64,000 bases of DNA from assembly GCA_965224675.1 (NCBI GenBank), contig CBDDAA010000004.1, positions 2,232,001-2,296,000 on the forward strand, written 5' to 3'. The notes under the pieces were generated by a model. It saw nothing but the letters and a program-made list of their open reading frames with translations, did no database searches and was not told the DNA's origin. The position numbers and the translations under genes were made by a program. Position 1 is the first letter of the stretch, and each line of letters starts with the position of its first letter. Of this stretch, positions 17,054-27,019 are shown piece by piece. The DNA comes from UBA7957 sp965224675. Lineage in GTDB: Bacteria > Pseudomonadota > Gammaproteobacteria > Granulosicoccales > Granulosicoccaceae.

Positions 17054-18712
17054 ATGTCAACCACCTTTTCACTTCGATCTTACGGGTGCATTGCTTTGTA
17101 CCGTAATATTTGTTGTATCTCAATCAATGGGTTATTTGCTCGTATTTTGGCTGTGACTCTTTTAACAATCTTACCTATTACTAACCTGTTTAGCGCCACT
17201 CCTGACAACACAGTCTCGATACCTGCATTTCCGGGCGCTGAAGGTTTTGGTAGTCAAACTGCGGGTGGACGTGCTGGTAAAGTTTACCTCGTTGATACAC
17301 TTGCTTCCTCAGGACCCGGTTCTCTTCGCGATGCACTTGAAAAAGATGGGCCCAGGATTGTCGTGTTTAATATTGGTGGCATTATTGATCTTGGCACGAG
17401 AGACATAGTCGTAAGAAATCCATATCTGACGATTGCCGGTCAAACAGCCCCTGGTAATGGAATTGTCATTAAAAACGCAGGGCTAGTAATTGCAACGCAC
17501 GATGTCATCATTCAGGGAATGCGCTTTCGAATTGGCGGTGATACCAATGGCTCCAACCCGCGTTATAGAGATGGATTGGAAATAACCAATAGCGCCTGTA
17601 CAGATCAGAATTCCAATTGTGAAGAAAAGCCACATAATATCATTATCGATCATAACTCTATTAGTTGGGCTGTTGATGAAAATTTCAGTACATGGGCTGG
17701 CGTTCACGACATAACCTTATCCTGGAATATTATTTCAGAAGGTCTTGCTTGTAGTATTCACACTAATGGTTGCCATAGTATGGGATTATTATTAGGACCT
17801 GAATCGCACAATATCTCAATACATCATAATATATTCGCGCATAATGGTGAGCGTAATCCCCAGATTTATAATGGAAATACGCTCGAATTCATCAATAATC
17901 TAGTATATGACTGGACAGTCGCCGCAACCATGGCAGGAGGCTGTAGTTATAAACCAACTAAAGGCTCCAGAATCAACCTGATTGGTAATTACTACCAACC
18001 CGGACCATCCACATTTGCTTACACCGAAGACAGCCATACGGTAGACAAATCGATATTGATTTCCAGTTGCTGGAATGAATCAAAGATATACCTTCATGAT
18101 AATCTAGGGCCGAGGCTGGGCTATGCGGATAATGTTTCTGACTGGGTCTTGGCTAAAAATGAAACCTACAATACCATTAAGTCTGATACACCGGCCCTGC
18201 CCCTAAGCGGTGTAACAACCAGTCCGGTGCTGGATGCCTATAAATCAGTACTCGCAGGCGCAGGCGCAGTAGCGCCAGAACGGGATCTTGTCGATATCAG
18301 AGTAGTAGAGGAGATTCGCTCGCAAAGTGGTCACTTGATTGATTCAGTGGAAAAAGTTGAAGGCTGGTTAAACTATGAAACAGTAACTTCAAAAAACATC
18401 GATCGGGATAACGACGGATTGCCTGATAGTTGGGAAAACAATCATGGACTCAATGCCGATAACCCTGACGATGCTGCTTATAGCGCTGAAAATAGTGAAT
18501 ATACCAATATAGAACAATACATCCACTTCCGCTTGTTCAATAAAATACAAGCTGATGATGCTATCCCTGAATCAATCGACAGTGGGGAAACTATTGGTAT
18601 TAATGGAAAACAAGGGGAAAATGGAGGTGCTTTTATTTGGTTGTCACTGTTACTAGGTGTTAGAGTGATTTTTAAACGTAGAACTATTAACCGAGGTAAA
18701 ATAGATCAATAA
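17054..18712 (+). CDS. Secreted pectate-lyase-like polysaccharide lyase with GlyGly-CTERM-like tail
   Basis: A 552-residue exported parallel beta-helix enzyme of the PL1-like group. It has a signal region ('RILAVTLLTILPITNLFSA'), then the typical opening 'FPGAEGFGSQTAGGRAGKVYLVDTL.SSGPGSLRDAL'. The beta-helix ladder follows with 'IIIDHNSISWAVDENFSTW' and 'FAHNGERNPQI'. Near residue 450 a calcium-binding style segment, 'DRDNDGLPDSWE', precedes the tail. The C-terminus is 'GENGGAF', a hydrophobic helix, then 'FKRR': a Gly-Gly, helix and basic cluster layout like GlyGly-CTERM (rhombosortase) sorting signals. The start is set by AAGGTG seven bases upstream of the ATG. Lying inside a polysaccharide locus on the opposite strand, it may trim or release the cell's own uronic-acid polymer, or degrade external pectin. 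Confidence 0.88.
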   Translation: MSTTFSLRSYGCIALYRNICCISINGLFARILAVTLLTILPITNLFSATPDNTVSIPAFPGAEGFGSQTAGGRAGKVYLVDTLASSGPGSLRDALEKDGPRIVVFNIGGIIDLGTRDIVVRNPYLTIAGQTAPGNGIVIKNAGLVIATHDVIIQGMRFRIGGDTNGSNPRYRDGLEITNSACTDQNSNCEEKPHNIIIDHNSISWAVDENFSTWAGVHDITLSWNIISEGLACSIHTNGCHSMGLLLGPESHNISIHHNIFAHNGERNPQIYNGNTLEFINNLVYDWTVAATMAGGCSYKPTKGSRINLIGNYYQPGPSTFAYTEDSHTVDKSILISSCWNESKIYLHDNLGPRLGYADNVSDWVLAKNETYNTIKSDTPALPLSGVTTSPVLDAYKSVLAGAGAVAPERDLVDIRVVEEIRSQSGHLIDSVEKVEGWLNYETVTSKNIDRDNDGLPDSWENNHGLNADNPDDAAYSAENSEYTNIEQYIHFRLFNKIQADDAIPESIDSGETIGINGKQGENGGAFIWLSLLLGVRVIFKRRTINRGKIDQ

Positions 18713-18809
18713 CACGTTGATACATTAGCATAAGCAAATCGATTTGGCTGGATTAGCAGCTACTGTGAGCGAAAGCGGTATTACTCTCTCTACTATTCTT
18801 CAGAAATCC

Positions 18810-20189
18810 TCACAGCGTATCGCAATTTTGTACCTTATTAATTACAACTCGAAATTTTCCACTCATTTCACGCGGTAACTCATCAACTGACTTTATTTCA
18901 ATATGCGTTGATTCTCCAAGTCTTTGTTGTAACGCCTGAATAAAGTTCATCCGCTCATGGACCGTAAAGGATGAATCCGCAAGTACTTTCACAGTGACGA
19001 TGCCTTGCGCTTCCTGTACCGCTTGAAATCTGATAATACCATTTATGTGTTTGCTGCTGTTGCTGATGTTGACAGCATTGATCTTTGCACCCGTGGCACT
19101 GACAAGGTAGTCCTGTGTCCTGCCAGCTATCGCTTCAACAATTGGAAATGTACAATTGCAAATGCAACTCTGATCTTTTGAAAGTTTAATTCGATCACCT
19201 ATTCGGTAGCGAATGAGTGGCGTCCCATAGCTGGTAAATGAGGTAACCAGTAACTCGCCTTCATGCGCTGGTCGCAGATTTTCATCGACAATCTCAAATA
19301 CACCTGTCAGAGGTTGTATGTGTTTTTTACCGGCTTTGCAATCCAGAATAAGCGGCGCTCCCTCTGCCGAAGCATATTGGTCAGCAGTATTACAGCCAAG
19401 CACATCCCTGATCAGGCTCACATCCGAGTGACTGATTACCTCAGAAGTAGAAAAAAACGTTATAACCGGCGTTTTGGCTTTATATCCTCGCCGTTTAGCC
19501 AAGGTACATAAATCCACAACACTGCTTGGAAAACCAAACAGGTAAAGTGGTGAATAGGCGTTAAAGTCCCGCCAATAATCATCAAACGATTTATCGGTAA
19601 TGTGGAAAGTTGAGAAATAGCGGATTTTCTGTAAAAAATCGTCTTTATAATACTTTCCCTTTTTAATATCTCTTTGGCTAAGCAGTTCTTTACCGCTGAA
19701 CCAGACAGATTTAGTGCCAAGACGATAACCATAGGCTTCGCGAAATAACTTGAGTAATGCGAATCGTTCCTGAAAGTTTTTAGTTGTGAAGTATACAGTA
19801 AGTGAGTTCCCAGTAGTGCCACCTGTTTCAGATATTATTCCCGCTTTTGGTAATATCGTAACAATTTGATTGATATTATCCCTTAACTGGGTTTTCTTAA
19901 TTGGCTTTATCTTTTGCAGATCGTAGAGAGAATTAATTTCAATGTCTTTGAGTTTTTCAATATAGTAAGGACTGTTTTTTTTTGCGTAATCGATGAAACA
20001 TTGAAGCCTGTGCAATTGCTCCATCTCCCATTCAGATCTTGAACTAGTTTGCCATTTCTTAAAATATTGGTGCCATACTTGTAATTCACCAGAATGTCTT
20101 TGGCGGTACTGTAAATAATTAAATACTGAAATAGCTAAGCTATGTATCCAATCAGGTAAATAATCCCTTACAAAGGTAGAGAAATTCAT
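18810..20189 (-). CDS. CapK/PaaK-like adenylate-forming enzyme
   Basis: A 459-residue member of the phenylacetate-CoA-ligase-like family often found in capsule and exopolysaccharide loci (CapK type). The nucleotide-binding loop is 'SETGGTTGNSLTV' (~residues 121-133). Downstream are 'YASAEGAPLI' (the A5-like motif) and 'TPLIRYRIGDRI', which carries the conserved Asp. These enzymes activate a carboxylate as an acyl-adenylate. In polysaccharide loci they are thought to activate an acid or amino acid that is then attached to a sugar, but the substrate is unknown here. It lies five bases after the preceding glycosyltransferase gene in one operon. It is the last gene of that operon before the lyase on the opposite strand. 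Confidence 0.83.
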   Translation of the reverse strand: MNFSTFVRDYLPDWIHSLAISVFNYLQYRQRHSGELQVWHQYFKKWQTSSRSEWEMEQLHRLQCFIDYAKKNSPYYIEKLKDIEINSLYDLQKIKPIKKTQLRDNINQIVTILPKAGIISETGGTTGNSLTVYFTTKNFQERFALLKLFREAYGYRLGTKSVWFSGKELLSQRDIKKGKYYKDDFLQKIRYFSTFHITDKSFDDYWRDFNAYSPLYLFGFPSSVVDLCTLAKRRGYKAKTPVITFFSTSEVISHSDVSLIRDVLGCNTADQYASAEGAPLILDCKAGKKHIQPLTGVFEIVDENLRPAHEGELLVTSFTSYGTPLIRYRIGDRIKLSKDQSCICNCTFPIVEAIAGRTQDYLVSATGAKINAVNISNSSKHINGIIRFQAVQEAQGIVTVKVLADSSFTVHERMNFIQALQQRLGESTHIEIKSVDELPREMSGKFRVVINKVQNCDTL

Positions 20190-20194
20190 AATAA

Positions 20195-21361
20195 TTATCT
20201 GCTATTTTGATCGATTGGCAGAAGAGATTGGTACAGATTGTCGTAGTCGGCTGCAATCCTGCTGATCTGATAATTACGTACAATGTGTTGGCGGGCTGAC
20301 TGGCCCATACGGGTCAGTTCAGCTTTGGGTTTTTCGTATAACCTTGCCCAGCCTTCTGCCAATGCCTCTGCTGACTGCACGGGTATTGTGATTCCAAAAT
20401 TCTGCACTATTCGCCTACTGTCACCAACATCTGTGACAACACATGGTGTCTGGCATGCCATCGCTTCACCAATAACGTTAGGAAATCCCTCCCCCGTTTT
20501 ACTGCTTAATGTAAAAACATCCAAGGCGTTCATAAAACCGGCTATATCGCTTATTTCACCTAATAATTTAACTCGCTTCGATGTGCATGTATCATTGATC
20601 AGTTGAGTTACTTTCTGATTGGATTCACAAATATCGCGACCTGCAGCAATAAAAAGAACGTTTTTATACTTTTTCGTAAATAGTTTTATCGCAGAAAAAA
20701 AATTTCCGTAATCCTTCATTTCCCTGTACGAAGCGGCAATACCAATTAAGAATGTATTATCGGAAATGTTATAGGAGCGACGAAATGTCAATCGCCTTTG
20801 CGAATCAGGCTGAAAGTGTGCTGTGTCGATACCATTTGCAATCACGCCAAATCTTTCAACGCTATAGCCAATTGCTTTATGGTAATTCAATCCAGCATAA
20901 GAATTGGAAATTATATAGGTCGCCCGGTGTGAACTGCGGACACAATATCTTCGGACCCAACGGGTTAACAGGCCGGCTCTGACAGGCTGTGAGCAACGAA
21001 TATTCCAAACAAGGGAGGCTATAGAATTAGTGTAGCCATGTAACAACGTTGCGAGCATATTGCCGTGGTACATCCAACCCTGAATAATATCTGCTTTGAA
21101 ACTATGTGCAGTCCTCATAGTGCCTAGAAATTTAATTGGGTGCACTATGGCATGACGAATATCCAATGACAGGACATCCCGGCAATGGTGTTTGATTTTT
21201 TCTGTCAATTCGCCTTCTCCCTGTATTGATAAAACCAGATTTTCATATCCACTGTTGTGCTGTTGTTGTAACAACTTGAGTAGCATCATCTCTGCCCCGC
21301 CTGTATGCAGCCCGGTAATAATGTGTAATACCCGAATTTTATGATTATCCGTATTAGCCAT
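20195..21361 (-). CDS. GT4-family glycosyltransferase
   Basis: A 388-residue GT-B retaining glycosyltransferase. The N-terminal glycine-rich acceptor loop is 'HIITGLHTGGAEMMLLKLL'. The C-terminal E-x7-E nucleotide-sugar motif lies in 'GEGFPNVIGEAMACQTPCVVTDVGD'. The start is taken at the ATG 21361, giving an 8-base overlap with the end of the asparagine-synthase-like gene and a weak GGA upstream. A longer frame reaching 21388 would overlap more for no gain. It is part of the operon running from ~30.6 kb to 18.8 kb. The donor and acceptor sugars cannot be predicted. Confidence 0.9.
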   Translation of the reverse strand: MANTDNHKIRVLHIITGLHTGGAEMMLLKLLQQQHNSGYENLVLSIQGEGELTEKIKHHCRDVLSLDIRHAIVHPIKFLGTMRTAHSFKADIIQGWMYHGNMLATLLHGYTNSIASLVWNIRCSQPVRAGLLTRWVRRYCVRSSHRATYIISNSYAGLNYHKAIGYSVERFGVIANGIDTAHFQPDSQRRLTFRRSYNISDNTFLIGIAASYREMKDYGNFFSAIKLFTKKYKNVLFIAAGRDICESNQKVTQLINDTCTSKRVKLLGEISDIAGFMNALDVFTLSSKTGEGFPNVIGEAMACQTPCVVTDVGDSRRIVQNFGITIPVQSAEALAEGWARLYEKPKAELTRMGQSARQHIVRNYQISRIAADYDNLYQSLLPIDQNSR

Positions 21362-23300
21362 GTTTTTCCAACCAAATTGACAATACAAGGCATGGCCACA
21401 GATGATACTGTCTATCTGATTTTCCTGAGAGATGTTCCTGCCAATATTGATTGATTTGCTTCTGATTAAATAATTTCTGATTCTTGCTTATAAACTTAAG
21501 TCGCTGCTCAGTCCAATCTTGTAACTCATTCTTTAACCAGTAACCAACTGGTGCAGCGAAGCCTTGTTTTGGTCGCTGCCAGAGTGCATTCGGGACATAC
21601 CTGGCAAGAAGGGATTTCAGTAGACGCTTACCTTGCCCATTTTCCACGTGAAATTCGATGGGTACAGACCAACAAAATTCAAAGATCGAACGATCAAGAA
21701 AAGGTAATCGACATTCAAGTGCGTGTGCCATTGCACAGCGATCTGTTTTAACAAGAATATCTTCAGGCAGATAATTTAAGGTATCCAATAATCGAAATAC
21801 ATCCAATGAATTATTGAACTTGGGAAGATGCTCATCTGTACTAAAATCAGTTTTTATTCTACTCTGTAAAGGATAATCGCCAATATGCTTGGTACCGTTC
21901 ATTTGTTTATAAAATGCCACTCTATCGGGCATTTTGAGTAGCTCAATATATTTGATAACTCGTTCTGCTGTGTCAATGTGAATTAATTTTTGTTGCGACG
22001 CAAATGCCAGTAGACGTTTAAGCAGTGAATTATCCTCAATGGCATCTCCATTGAATAACGTTGCCAAACCTTGCCTGATGGAAAGCGGAATGCGTTGATT
22101 AAAATTATATACGCGATCTCCGCGAAAATACCGGCGGTAACCGCAAAAAAGCTCATCACCACCATCACCTGTAAGTACCACATCCACATGTTGTTTAGTA
22201 CATTCGGAAATTAACCAGGTGGGGATAAATGAATTATCAGCAAACGGTTCATCCTGTTTTTCTGCCAATGTATTGATTGTGGAAATAAGATGACTTTCAT
22301 CTATGCTCAGAGTGGTATGTTCTGTTCCCAGGTGGTCACTGATCTTTTGCGCATAGCCTGACTCATCAAACCCGGGCTGATTAAACCCTGCTGTAAATGT
22401 GCGTACTGTTTGCCTGGAAACTTTTTGCGCAATGGCAGTGATTAAACTGGAATCAATCCCACCTGATAGCAAACAGCCCAGAGGCACATCAGCTTCCAAT
22501 CTATTTTCCACTGAATCACACAACAGTTGATCCAATTTATCCACCGTCGAATCAAAATTCAGATTGCAACTTCTATAGCATTTTTTTACCGTATCAACAG
22601 CAGACCAATAAGAGCGCTGTTTATAAATAAGGCAACTATCTCTGGAAAGACTGACTTGCAGAATGGTCGCCGGTGCTAATTTCTTAATATCACGAAATAT
22701 AGATCCCGGTGCCGGTATGCAAGCGTTGTTGATCAGATAATTAATACCCTTCTCGTCCAAAGAATGATCTGATAATGAAAAATTAATGGCTTTCCATTCT
22801 GAGCTAAAAGCAAAGAAGTTGTTCTCTGCCAGATAATAAAGCGGTTTTTCACCAAATCGGTCACGTACAAGGGTCAGTATCTGTTTTTTTTCCTCAAACA
22901 GCGCAAAAGCGAACATACCTTCAATATTTTGTAGTGTTTTTTCTATGCCCCAGCAATCCAGTGCCTTAAGCAATACTTCGCTGTCAGAATATCCATGCCA
23001 GGTTAGATTTGGCTCCTCATCAATCAGTTTCTGCCGGATGAAGCGATGGTTATAAATTTCACCATTATAGGTCAGTGTTAATCCTGATGTTGAACACATT
23101 GGTTGTTTACCCGCATCCGACAGATCAAGGATCGACAAACGGGTATGCACAAGTCTCAGCCGACCATCAAGCAGATAAGTCATACCCTGGCTATCTGGAC
23201 CACGGTGAGTTAAGTACCTGAGCATTGATTGTGTCGCCTGTTCGCGCTCGGATTCAGACAAGCGGTTTTCAAGATCTATAAATCCTGCTACACCACACAC
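21354..23300 (-). CDS. Asparagine synthase (glutamine-hydrolysing)-like amidotransferase
   Basis: A 648-residue two-domain enzyme. The N-terminal class II glutaminase begins with the required Cys2 ('MCGVAGF'), with 'RLSILDLS', 'YNGEIYNH' and 'DRFGEKPLYY'. The synthetase domain has the PP-loop 'LLSGGIDSSLITA' and 'GDGGDELFCGYRRY'. Both halves look intact, unlike the lasso cyclase at 51996-53921, which belongs to the same superfamily but has altered motifs. AsnB-like enzymes are common in exopolysaccharide loci, where they may make asparagine or amidate a uronic-acid carboxylate. Given the neighbours (CapK-like enzyme, glycosyltransferases) the second is plausible but unproven. Confidence 0.9.
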   Translation of the reverse strand: MCGVAGFIDLENRLSESEREQATQSMLRYLTHRGPDSQGMTYLLDGRLRLVHTRLSILDLSDAGKQPMCSTSGLTLTYNGEIYNHRFIRQKLIDEEPNLTWHGYSDSEVLLKALDCWGIEKTLQNIEGMFAFALFEEKKQILTLVRDRFGEKPLYYLAENNFFAFSSEWKAINFSLSDHSLDEKGINYLINNACIPAPGSIFRDIKKLAPATILQVSLSRDSCLIYKQRSYWSAVDTVKKCYRSCNLNFDSTVDKLDQLLCDSVENRLEADVPLGCLLSGGIDSSLITAIAQKVSRQTVRTFTAGFNQPGFDESGYAQKISDHLGTEHTTLSIDESHLISTINTLAEKQDEPFADNSFIPTWLISECTKQHVDVVLTGDGGDELFCGYRRYFRGDRVYNFNQRIPLSIRQGLATLFNGDAIEDNSLLKRLLAFASQQKLIHIDTAERVIKYIELLKMPDRVAFYKQMNGTKHIGDYPLQSRIKTDFSTDEHLPKFNNSLDVFRLLDTLNYLPEDILVKTDRCAMAHALECRLPFLDRSIFEFCWSVPIEFHVENGQGKRLLKSLLARYVPNALWQRPKQGFAAPVGYWLKNELQDWTEQRLKFISKNQKLFNQKQINQYWQEHLSGKSDRQYHLWPCLVLSIWLEKHG

Positions 23301-23367
23301 AGGTATTGCCTCAGGATTAAAAGTCGATTTGAACGCATAGTATTTTTTAATCGTGCATCAATTGTGA

Positions 23368-24615
23368 TCAACCTGCCCTCACCCGTCTTCTTTTGTTCAC
23401 TTTGGATTCGGCAAACACTCTATATTTGGCGCCTGCATAAGCCAATAATATCGCCACTGAATAAAATCGATTGAGATTGTGACTGAAAAAACCACCAAGA
23501 AATACGATCAGCAATAGCAGATGAGGTTCGAAGTTTGTGTTGTGAGGTTTGAGTACCTCTCCTCCTAGCGATTTATAAATGAAATACAGATAAAACAATA
23601 AGCCGATAATTCCGTATTCATTGAGTAAATGCAAATAGACATTGTGACTGGCATCTTTAAAACCTGTGAGTACCTGTGAACGGGAGAAACCCAAGCCATT
23701 GCCTAAAACGGGGTTCTCTAAATAAAGGCGCGCATGTCCGATCAAAAGCGTAAAACGGGTATCCTCTTCTCTATCCAGGCTACTTTCATCACCTTGCATT
23801 ATTTGCACAAAATTGCTAAATCGTGTTTCAAAAACACGGCTTACATCGGATATTTCTGCCATTATCTGGTTTGTGCCTTGTTGAATAGATGCCCAAAAAA
23901 TCAGCACAGAAAGCATGATCACCGCGTTGATGAAAAATGCCTTCTTAGTCCATATAAAAAAGTATCCACTTACCAATAGATAAAAAACAATCAAAGCCAG
24001 ATAAAGTAACCCGGCCCTGGATGCAGTACTAAGCATAGCTAAGACAAACAGAACAAATAGAATCAACCTGAAGCTCTTTAAGATGTCCTTATGCACAAGT
24101 ACATAACTTATCGCCAGTACTAATCCTGCGATATTGGGATTTACATACAATCCAGATGCTCTGCCCACTATGCTTGAAAAAATATCTGGATTTCCAGTAG
24201 TAAAATCAATCAAATTTAATACTAAAGCAACAATTAGTAGCCAGAGTAAAAGCATCTTCGCAAATGGGAAAACCTGAGACCGACTCAAGCATATCAAGGA
24301 GATAAAACATACTGCATAAAACAAAGTGATGCCGAGTTCATCATTAAGTGCAGCAGTGTCAATATAGCGACCGGATATATAGAGCAGCAGATAGAAAACC
24401 AGTGTAATCAGAACACCCGCAATATTGGTATAAATAAATCCAGAATTTATTTTGCTAACCTTTATTTCTTTGCTTAATATCCCCCAGACAAAAAGTAGAA
24501 AACCGAGTAACACAATGTGTTTCGGAAAAACGAGCAGAATTTCCTTACTGGCAAAATAGTGAATCGCATTTGAATATAAAAACACCAACCATAATACAAT
24601 AATAGATAATTGCAT
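23368..24615 (-). CDS. O-antigen polymerase/ligase-like membrane protein (Wzy/WaaL type)
   Basis: A 415-residue protein with 10-12 hydrophobic segments and a large periplasmic loop ('ENPVLGNGLGFSRSQVLTGFKDASHNVYLHLLNEYGIIGLL'). The loop carries the Wzy_C hallmark His-Asn and 'NEYGIIG'. These proteins either polymerise lipid-linked repeat units (Wzy) or move the chain to an acceptor (ligase); the fold alone does not tell. Its place beside a Wzx-like flippase favours polymerase. The ATG at 24615 starts two bases after the stop of the preceding glycosyltransferase; this is preferred to a longer frame from 24642. Confidence 0.85.
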   Translation of the reverse strand: MQLSIIVLWLVFLYSNAIHYFASKEILLVFPKHIVLLGFLLFVWGILSKEIKVSKINSGFIYTNIAGVLITLVFYLLLYISGRYIDTAALNDELGITLFYAVCFISLICLSRSQVFPFAKMLLLWLLIVALVLNLIDFTTGNPDIFSSIVGRASGLYVNPNIAGLVLAISYVLVHKDILKSFRLILFVLFVLAMLSTASRAGLLYLALIVFYLLVSGYFFIWTKKAFFINAVIMLSVLIFWASIQQGTNQIMAEISDVSRVFETRFSNFVQIMQGDESSLDREEDTRFTLLIGHARLYLENPVLGNGLGFSRSQVLTGFKDASHNVYLHLLNEYGIIGLLFYLYFIYKSLGGEVLKPHNTNFEPHLLLLIVFLGGFFSHNLNRFYSVAILLAYAGAKYRVFAESKVNKRRRVRAG

Positions 24616-24617
24616 CT

Positions 24618-25706
24618 TTAGCTCTGCAAAAGTTTGTGCCACTTTTTTGTAATAGTGGCAAGCTCAAATTTACCTAAATGTTTCGACAACATATCGGAGT
24701 GATAGGAATGGGGTTTGCCGATCTTCTTTTTTATAGCATCCACATAGTCAGCTGCAGAATACGATGTTAATAATGTTCCAAACTGACCGTTGTCGAGTAT
24801 TTCTGCTACTCCATGCTCACAGTTTACCGATACAATGTTTACCCCACTGATAAGCGCATGTATCAGACTACCTGACAAACCTTCATAATACGAAGTGAGT
24901 AGATAAACATCTGCTGATTGTAAATAACCAACTGGGTTCTCAATATAATCAACAAAGTGAATTCTATCATCGACAGCTTGCAACTTTGCATGTTTTTTCA
25001 GCTCATCTTTTAGTACACCTGTACCGACAATAAAACCTTCGCAACAGATGTGTTTGCGTAAGTTGGCAACAATATCGATAAAAAGCTTATGATTTTTTTG
25101 TTTGACTAATCGACCAATAGTTACTAGTTTATACGTGTTCTTCCGTGCCGGAATTGTCTTTTCATGATTGCTGGCTGATATTATGCCAGGGGGATTATAA
25201 ATAACCTTGACTTGCTCATCTTTTAAATCATAGAGTTTCAACAACTCCGACTTTAAAGACTCTGAGACACAGATAACACAGTGGGAATGATTATAAAGGT
25301 AACGAAATAGCCAGTATTTAATCTGTTTTATCGGTTGATTATCCTGGCAATAGTAGACGGGCTTATTTGCAACCCGGGCGATGATTCGCGTTTTCACACT
25401 TGCTAATGTTTTGCCAATCATACCTAGCACAGCGACATCGTCCTTATTGCAGATTAAGAATGCGGGATCGATCTTTTTTAACTCGGTTACCAAAATACCT
25501 AAACCCGCCAAAATTCTGTGTTTATTAGCGTGTATTAAATGAACCTTGCTATCCAGAAATCGGACATTCACACCTCCAGGATAGATACATATCAACGAGA
25601 CCGAATTTGTTTTAGTCAATTGATTCGCTATTGTGACAGTGTATTTTTCTGCACCACCGGCACCCAGTCCAGCTGTCAGGAACATAATGCGTTGTTTTTT
25701 CGTCAA
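24618..25706 (-). CDS. GT4-family glycosyltransferase
   Basis: A 362-residue GT-B enzyme with the glycine-rich loop 'TAGLGAGGAEKYTVTIANQL' near the N-terminus. The C-terminal donor region is 'SYYEGLSGSLIHALISGVNIVSVNCEHGVAEIL'; the second glutamate of the usual E-x7-E is replaced by His, a known GT4 variation. Its ATG overlaps the stop of the Wzx-like gene by four bases (ATGA), and it ends two bases before the polymerase gene. Tight coupling of flippase, transferase and polymerase is typical of a Wzx/Wzy cassette. The sugar added is unknown. Confidence 0.9.
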   Translation of the reverse strand: MTKKQRIMFLTAGLGAGGAEKYTVTIANQLTKTNSVSLICIYPGGVNVRFLDSKVHLIHANKHRILAGLGILVTELKKIDPAFLICNKDDVAVLGMIGKTLASVKTRIIARVANKPVYYCQDNQPIKQIKYWLFRYLYNHSHCVICVSESLKSELLKLYDLKDEQVKVIYNPPGIISASNHEKTIPARKNTYKLVTIGRLVKQKNHKLFIDIVANLRKHICCEGFIVGTGVLKDELKKHAKLQAVDDRIHFVDYIENPVGYLQSADVYLLTSYYEGLSGSLIHALISGVNIVSVNCEHGVAEILDNGQFGTLLTSYSAADYVDAIKKKIGKPHSYHSDMLSKHLGKFELATITKKWHKLLQS

Positions 25707-26899
25707 CGAAGTTTCCGAATATAAAAAGTTGAAATTAAAATCATCGCCAACTGTGCCGCGATGGTCGCGCTGGCTACCCCGGTTAAGCCAAAAGATTTCA
25801 CTAGAACTAGTGAAAGTATCAGGTTTAAAATAAATGCAATCACTCCTGCATAAACTTGAAAACGCGGCTGTTTTTTTAACTGAAAAGCATAATTTATATG
25901 AAATGCTATAAAGCAGGACAATAGCGAGATCGCTATATTATAAACATACAGCTGAATAAAAGCAGATCGATAGTTTTCTGAAATTAATATAGAAAAGACA
26001 GGATTAACCAATAACATGAACATGGTGAGTAACAGCGCTATTGCTACAAACCACCTGAGGTTGCGGTGGAGAATTTGCCTCAATGTAATTTGATCGGCGT
26101 CAAACTGGCGTTGAAGTTTTGGATAAGTGGATATGTTATATATTGAGAATACAAACATGATAATGAAAAAAATAAACTCATGGCTTTGTGAATATAGTCC
26201 GGTGCTTTTATCCCCCAGCACAGTGTTCACTACAAACTTATCCAGGGCGTAGTTTAATTGGGTAATCAATGCACCGCCTGCTATTCCGAATCCGTAGCTG
26301 AAGTTATTGATGCCAGGCATAGTGGGTTTCCAATTCGCGGCTCCCACGCGCTCTCGTACCAATAACAAAATCACAACCGCAAGATAAGCTAACAGGGTTG
26401 CCATATAAAGCTTTGAAGAACCTACAAGTGTAAAGATGAAGATAAGCAGTAGTATCAAATTAGTGGCAGAGCGTAAAACAGCGTATACAATGTTCGCCAT
26501 TAACATTGATTTAGAGGCATGAATTCTCTGCCCCGAATTAAATAATGACAAAACTATTGGGTATAAGAATAAATACGCGAATTCTGTAAGATTCACTGGC
26601 TGTAACAAGACCAGCAAACCAAGTAACAGTAATGCAAATGGTACACTCAGCATAAGCCAGTAAAGTGCTTTACTTAATCCACTGGCAACTGAAGTGTGAC
26701 CTGCATGGCGAAAACTGTACGACCAGACCCAGCCATAACAGGCCAGACTCAATAAACCACCACACATCGTTAGATAGGCGTATCGGCCATATTCTGCAGG
26801 AGGAATCAGTTGATTTATTGTAAGCAGTGTTGCTAAAGAGAGACCTGCATTAAGCACTCTTCCGCCGGTATAGAAAAAAAACTTATTTTTAACCGGCAT
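25703..26899 (-). CDS. Wzx-like lipid-linked oligosaccharide flippase (cassette A)
   Basis: A 398-residue MOP-superfamily protein with about twelve hydrophobic helices. The N-terminal pattern is typical ('GRVLNAGLSLATLLTINQLIPPAEYGRYAYLTMCGG'). Conserved mid-protein features are 'FVVNTVLGDKSTGLYSQSHEF' and the C-terminal pair of helices. It would flip the undecaprenyl-PP-linked repeat unit from the cytoplasmic to the periplasmic leaflet. It overlaps the following glycosyltransferase start by four bases. A gap of 120 bases separates it from the aminotransferase gene upstream, leaving room for an internal promoter, though none stands out. Confidence 0.87.
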   Translation of the reverse strand: MPVKNKFFFYTGGRVLNAGLSLATLLTINQLIPPAEYGRYAYLTMCGGLLSLACYGWVWSYSFRHAGHTSVASGLSKALYWLMLSVPFALLLLGLLVLLQPVNLTEFAYLFLYPIVLSLFNSGQRIHASKSMLMANIVYAVLRSATNLILLLIFIFTLVGSSKLYMATLLAYLAVVILLLVRERVGAANWKPTMPGINNFSYGFGIAGGALITQLNYALDKFVVNTVLGDKSTGLYSQSHEFIFFIIMFVFSIYNISTYPKLQRQFDADQITLRQILHRNLRWFVAIALLLTMFMLLVNPVFSILISENYRSAFIQLYVYNIAISLLSCFIAFHINYAFQLKKQPRFQVYAGVIAFILNLILSLVLVKSFGLTGVASATIAAQLAMILISTFYIRKLR

Positions 26900-27019
26900 A
26901 ATCTATAACAATCCAATCTAACGTATAAACTCTGGGCTTGCATTTCCGGATGAGAAGTTTTTGTTTAATGGACATTCGGACTAAGGATTTCACGCCTATG
27001 CTGAAAATTAATATTTTTT

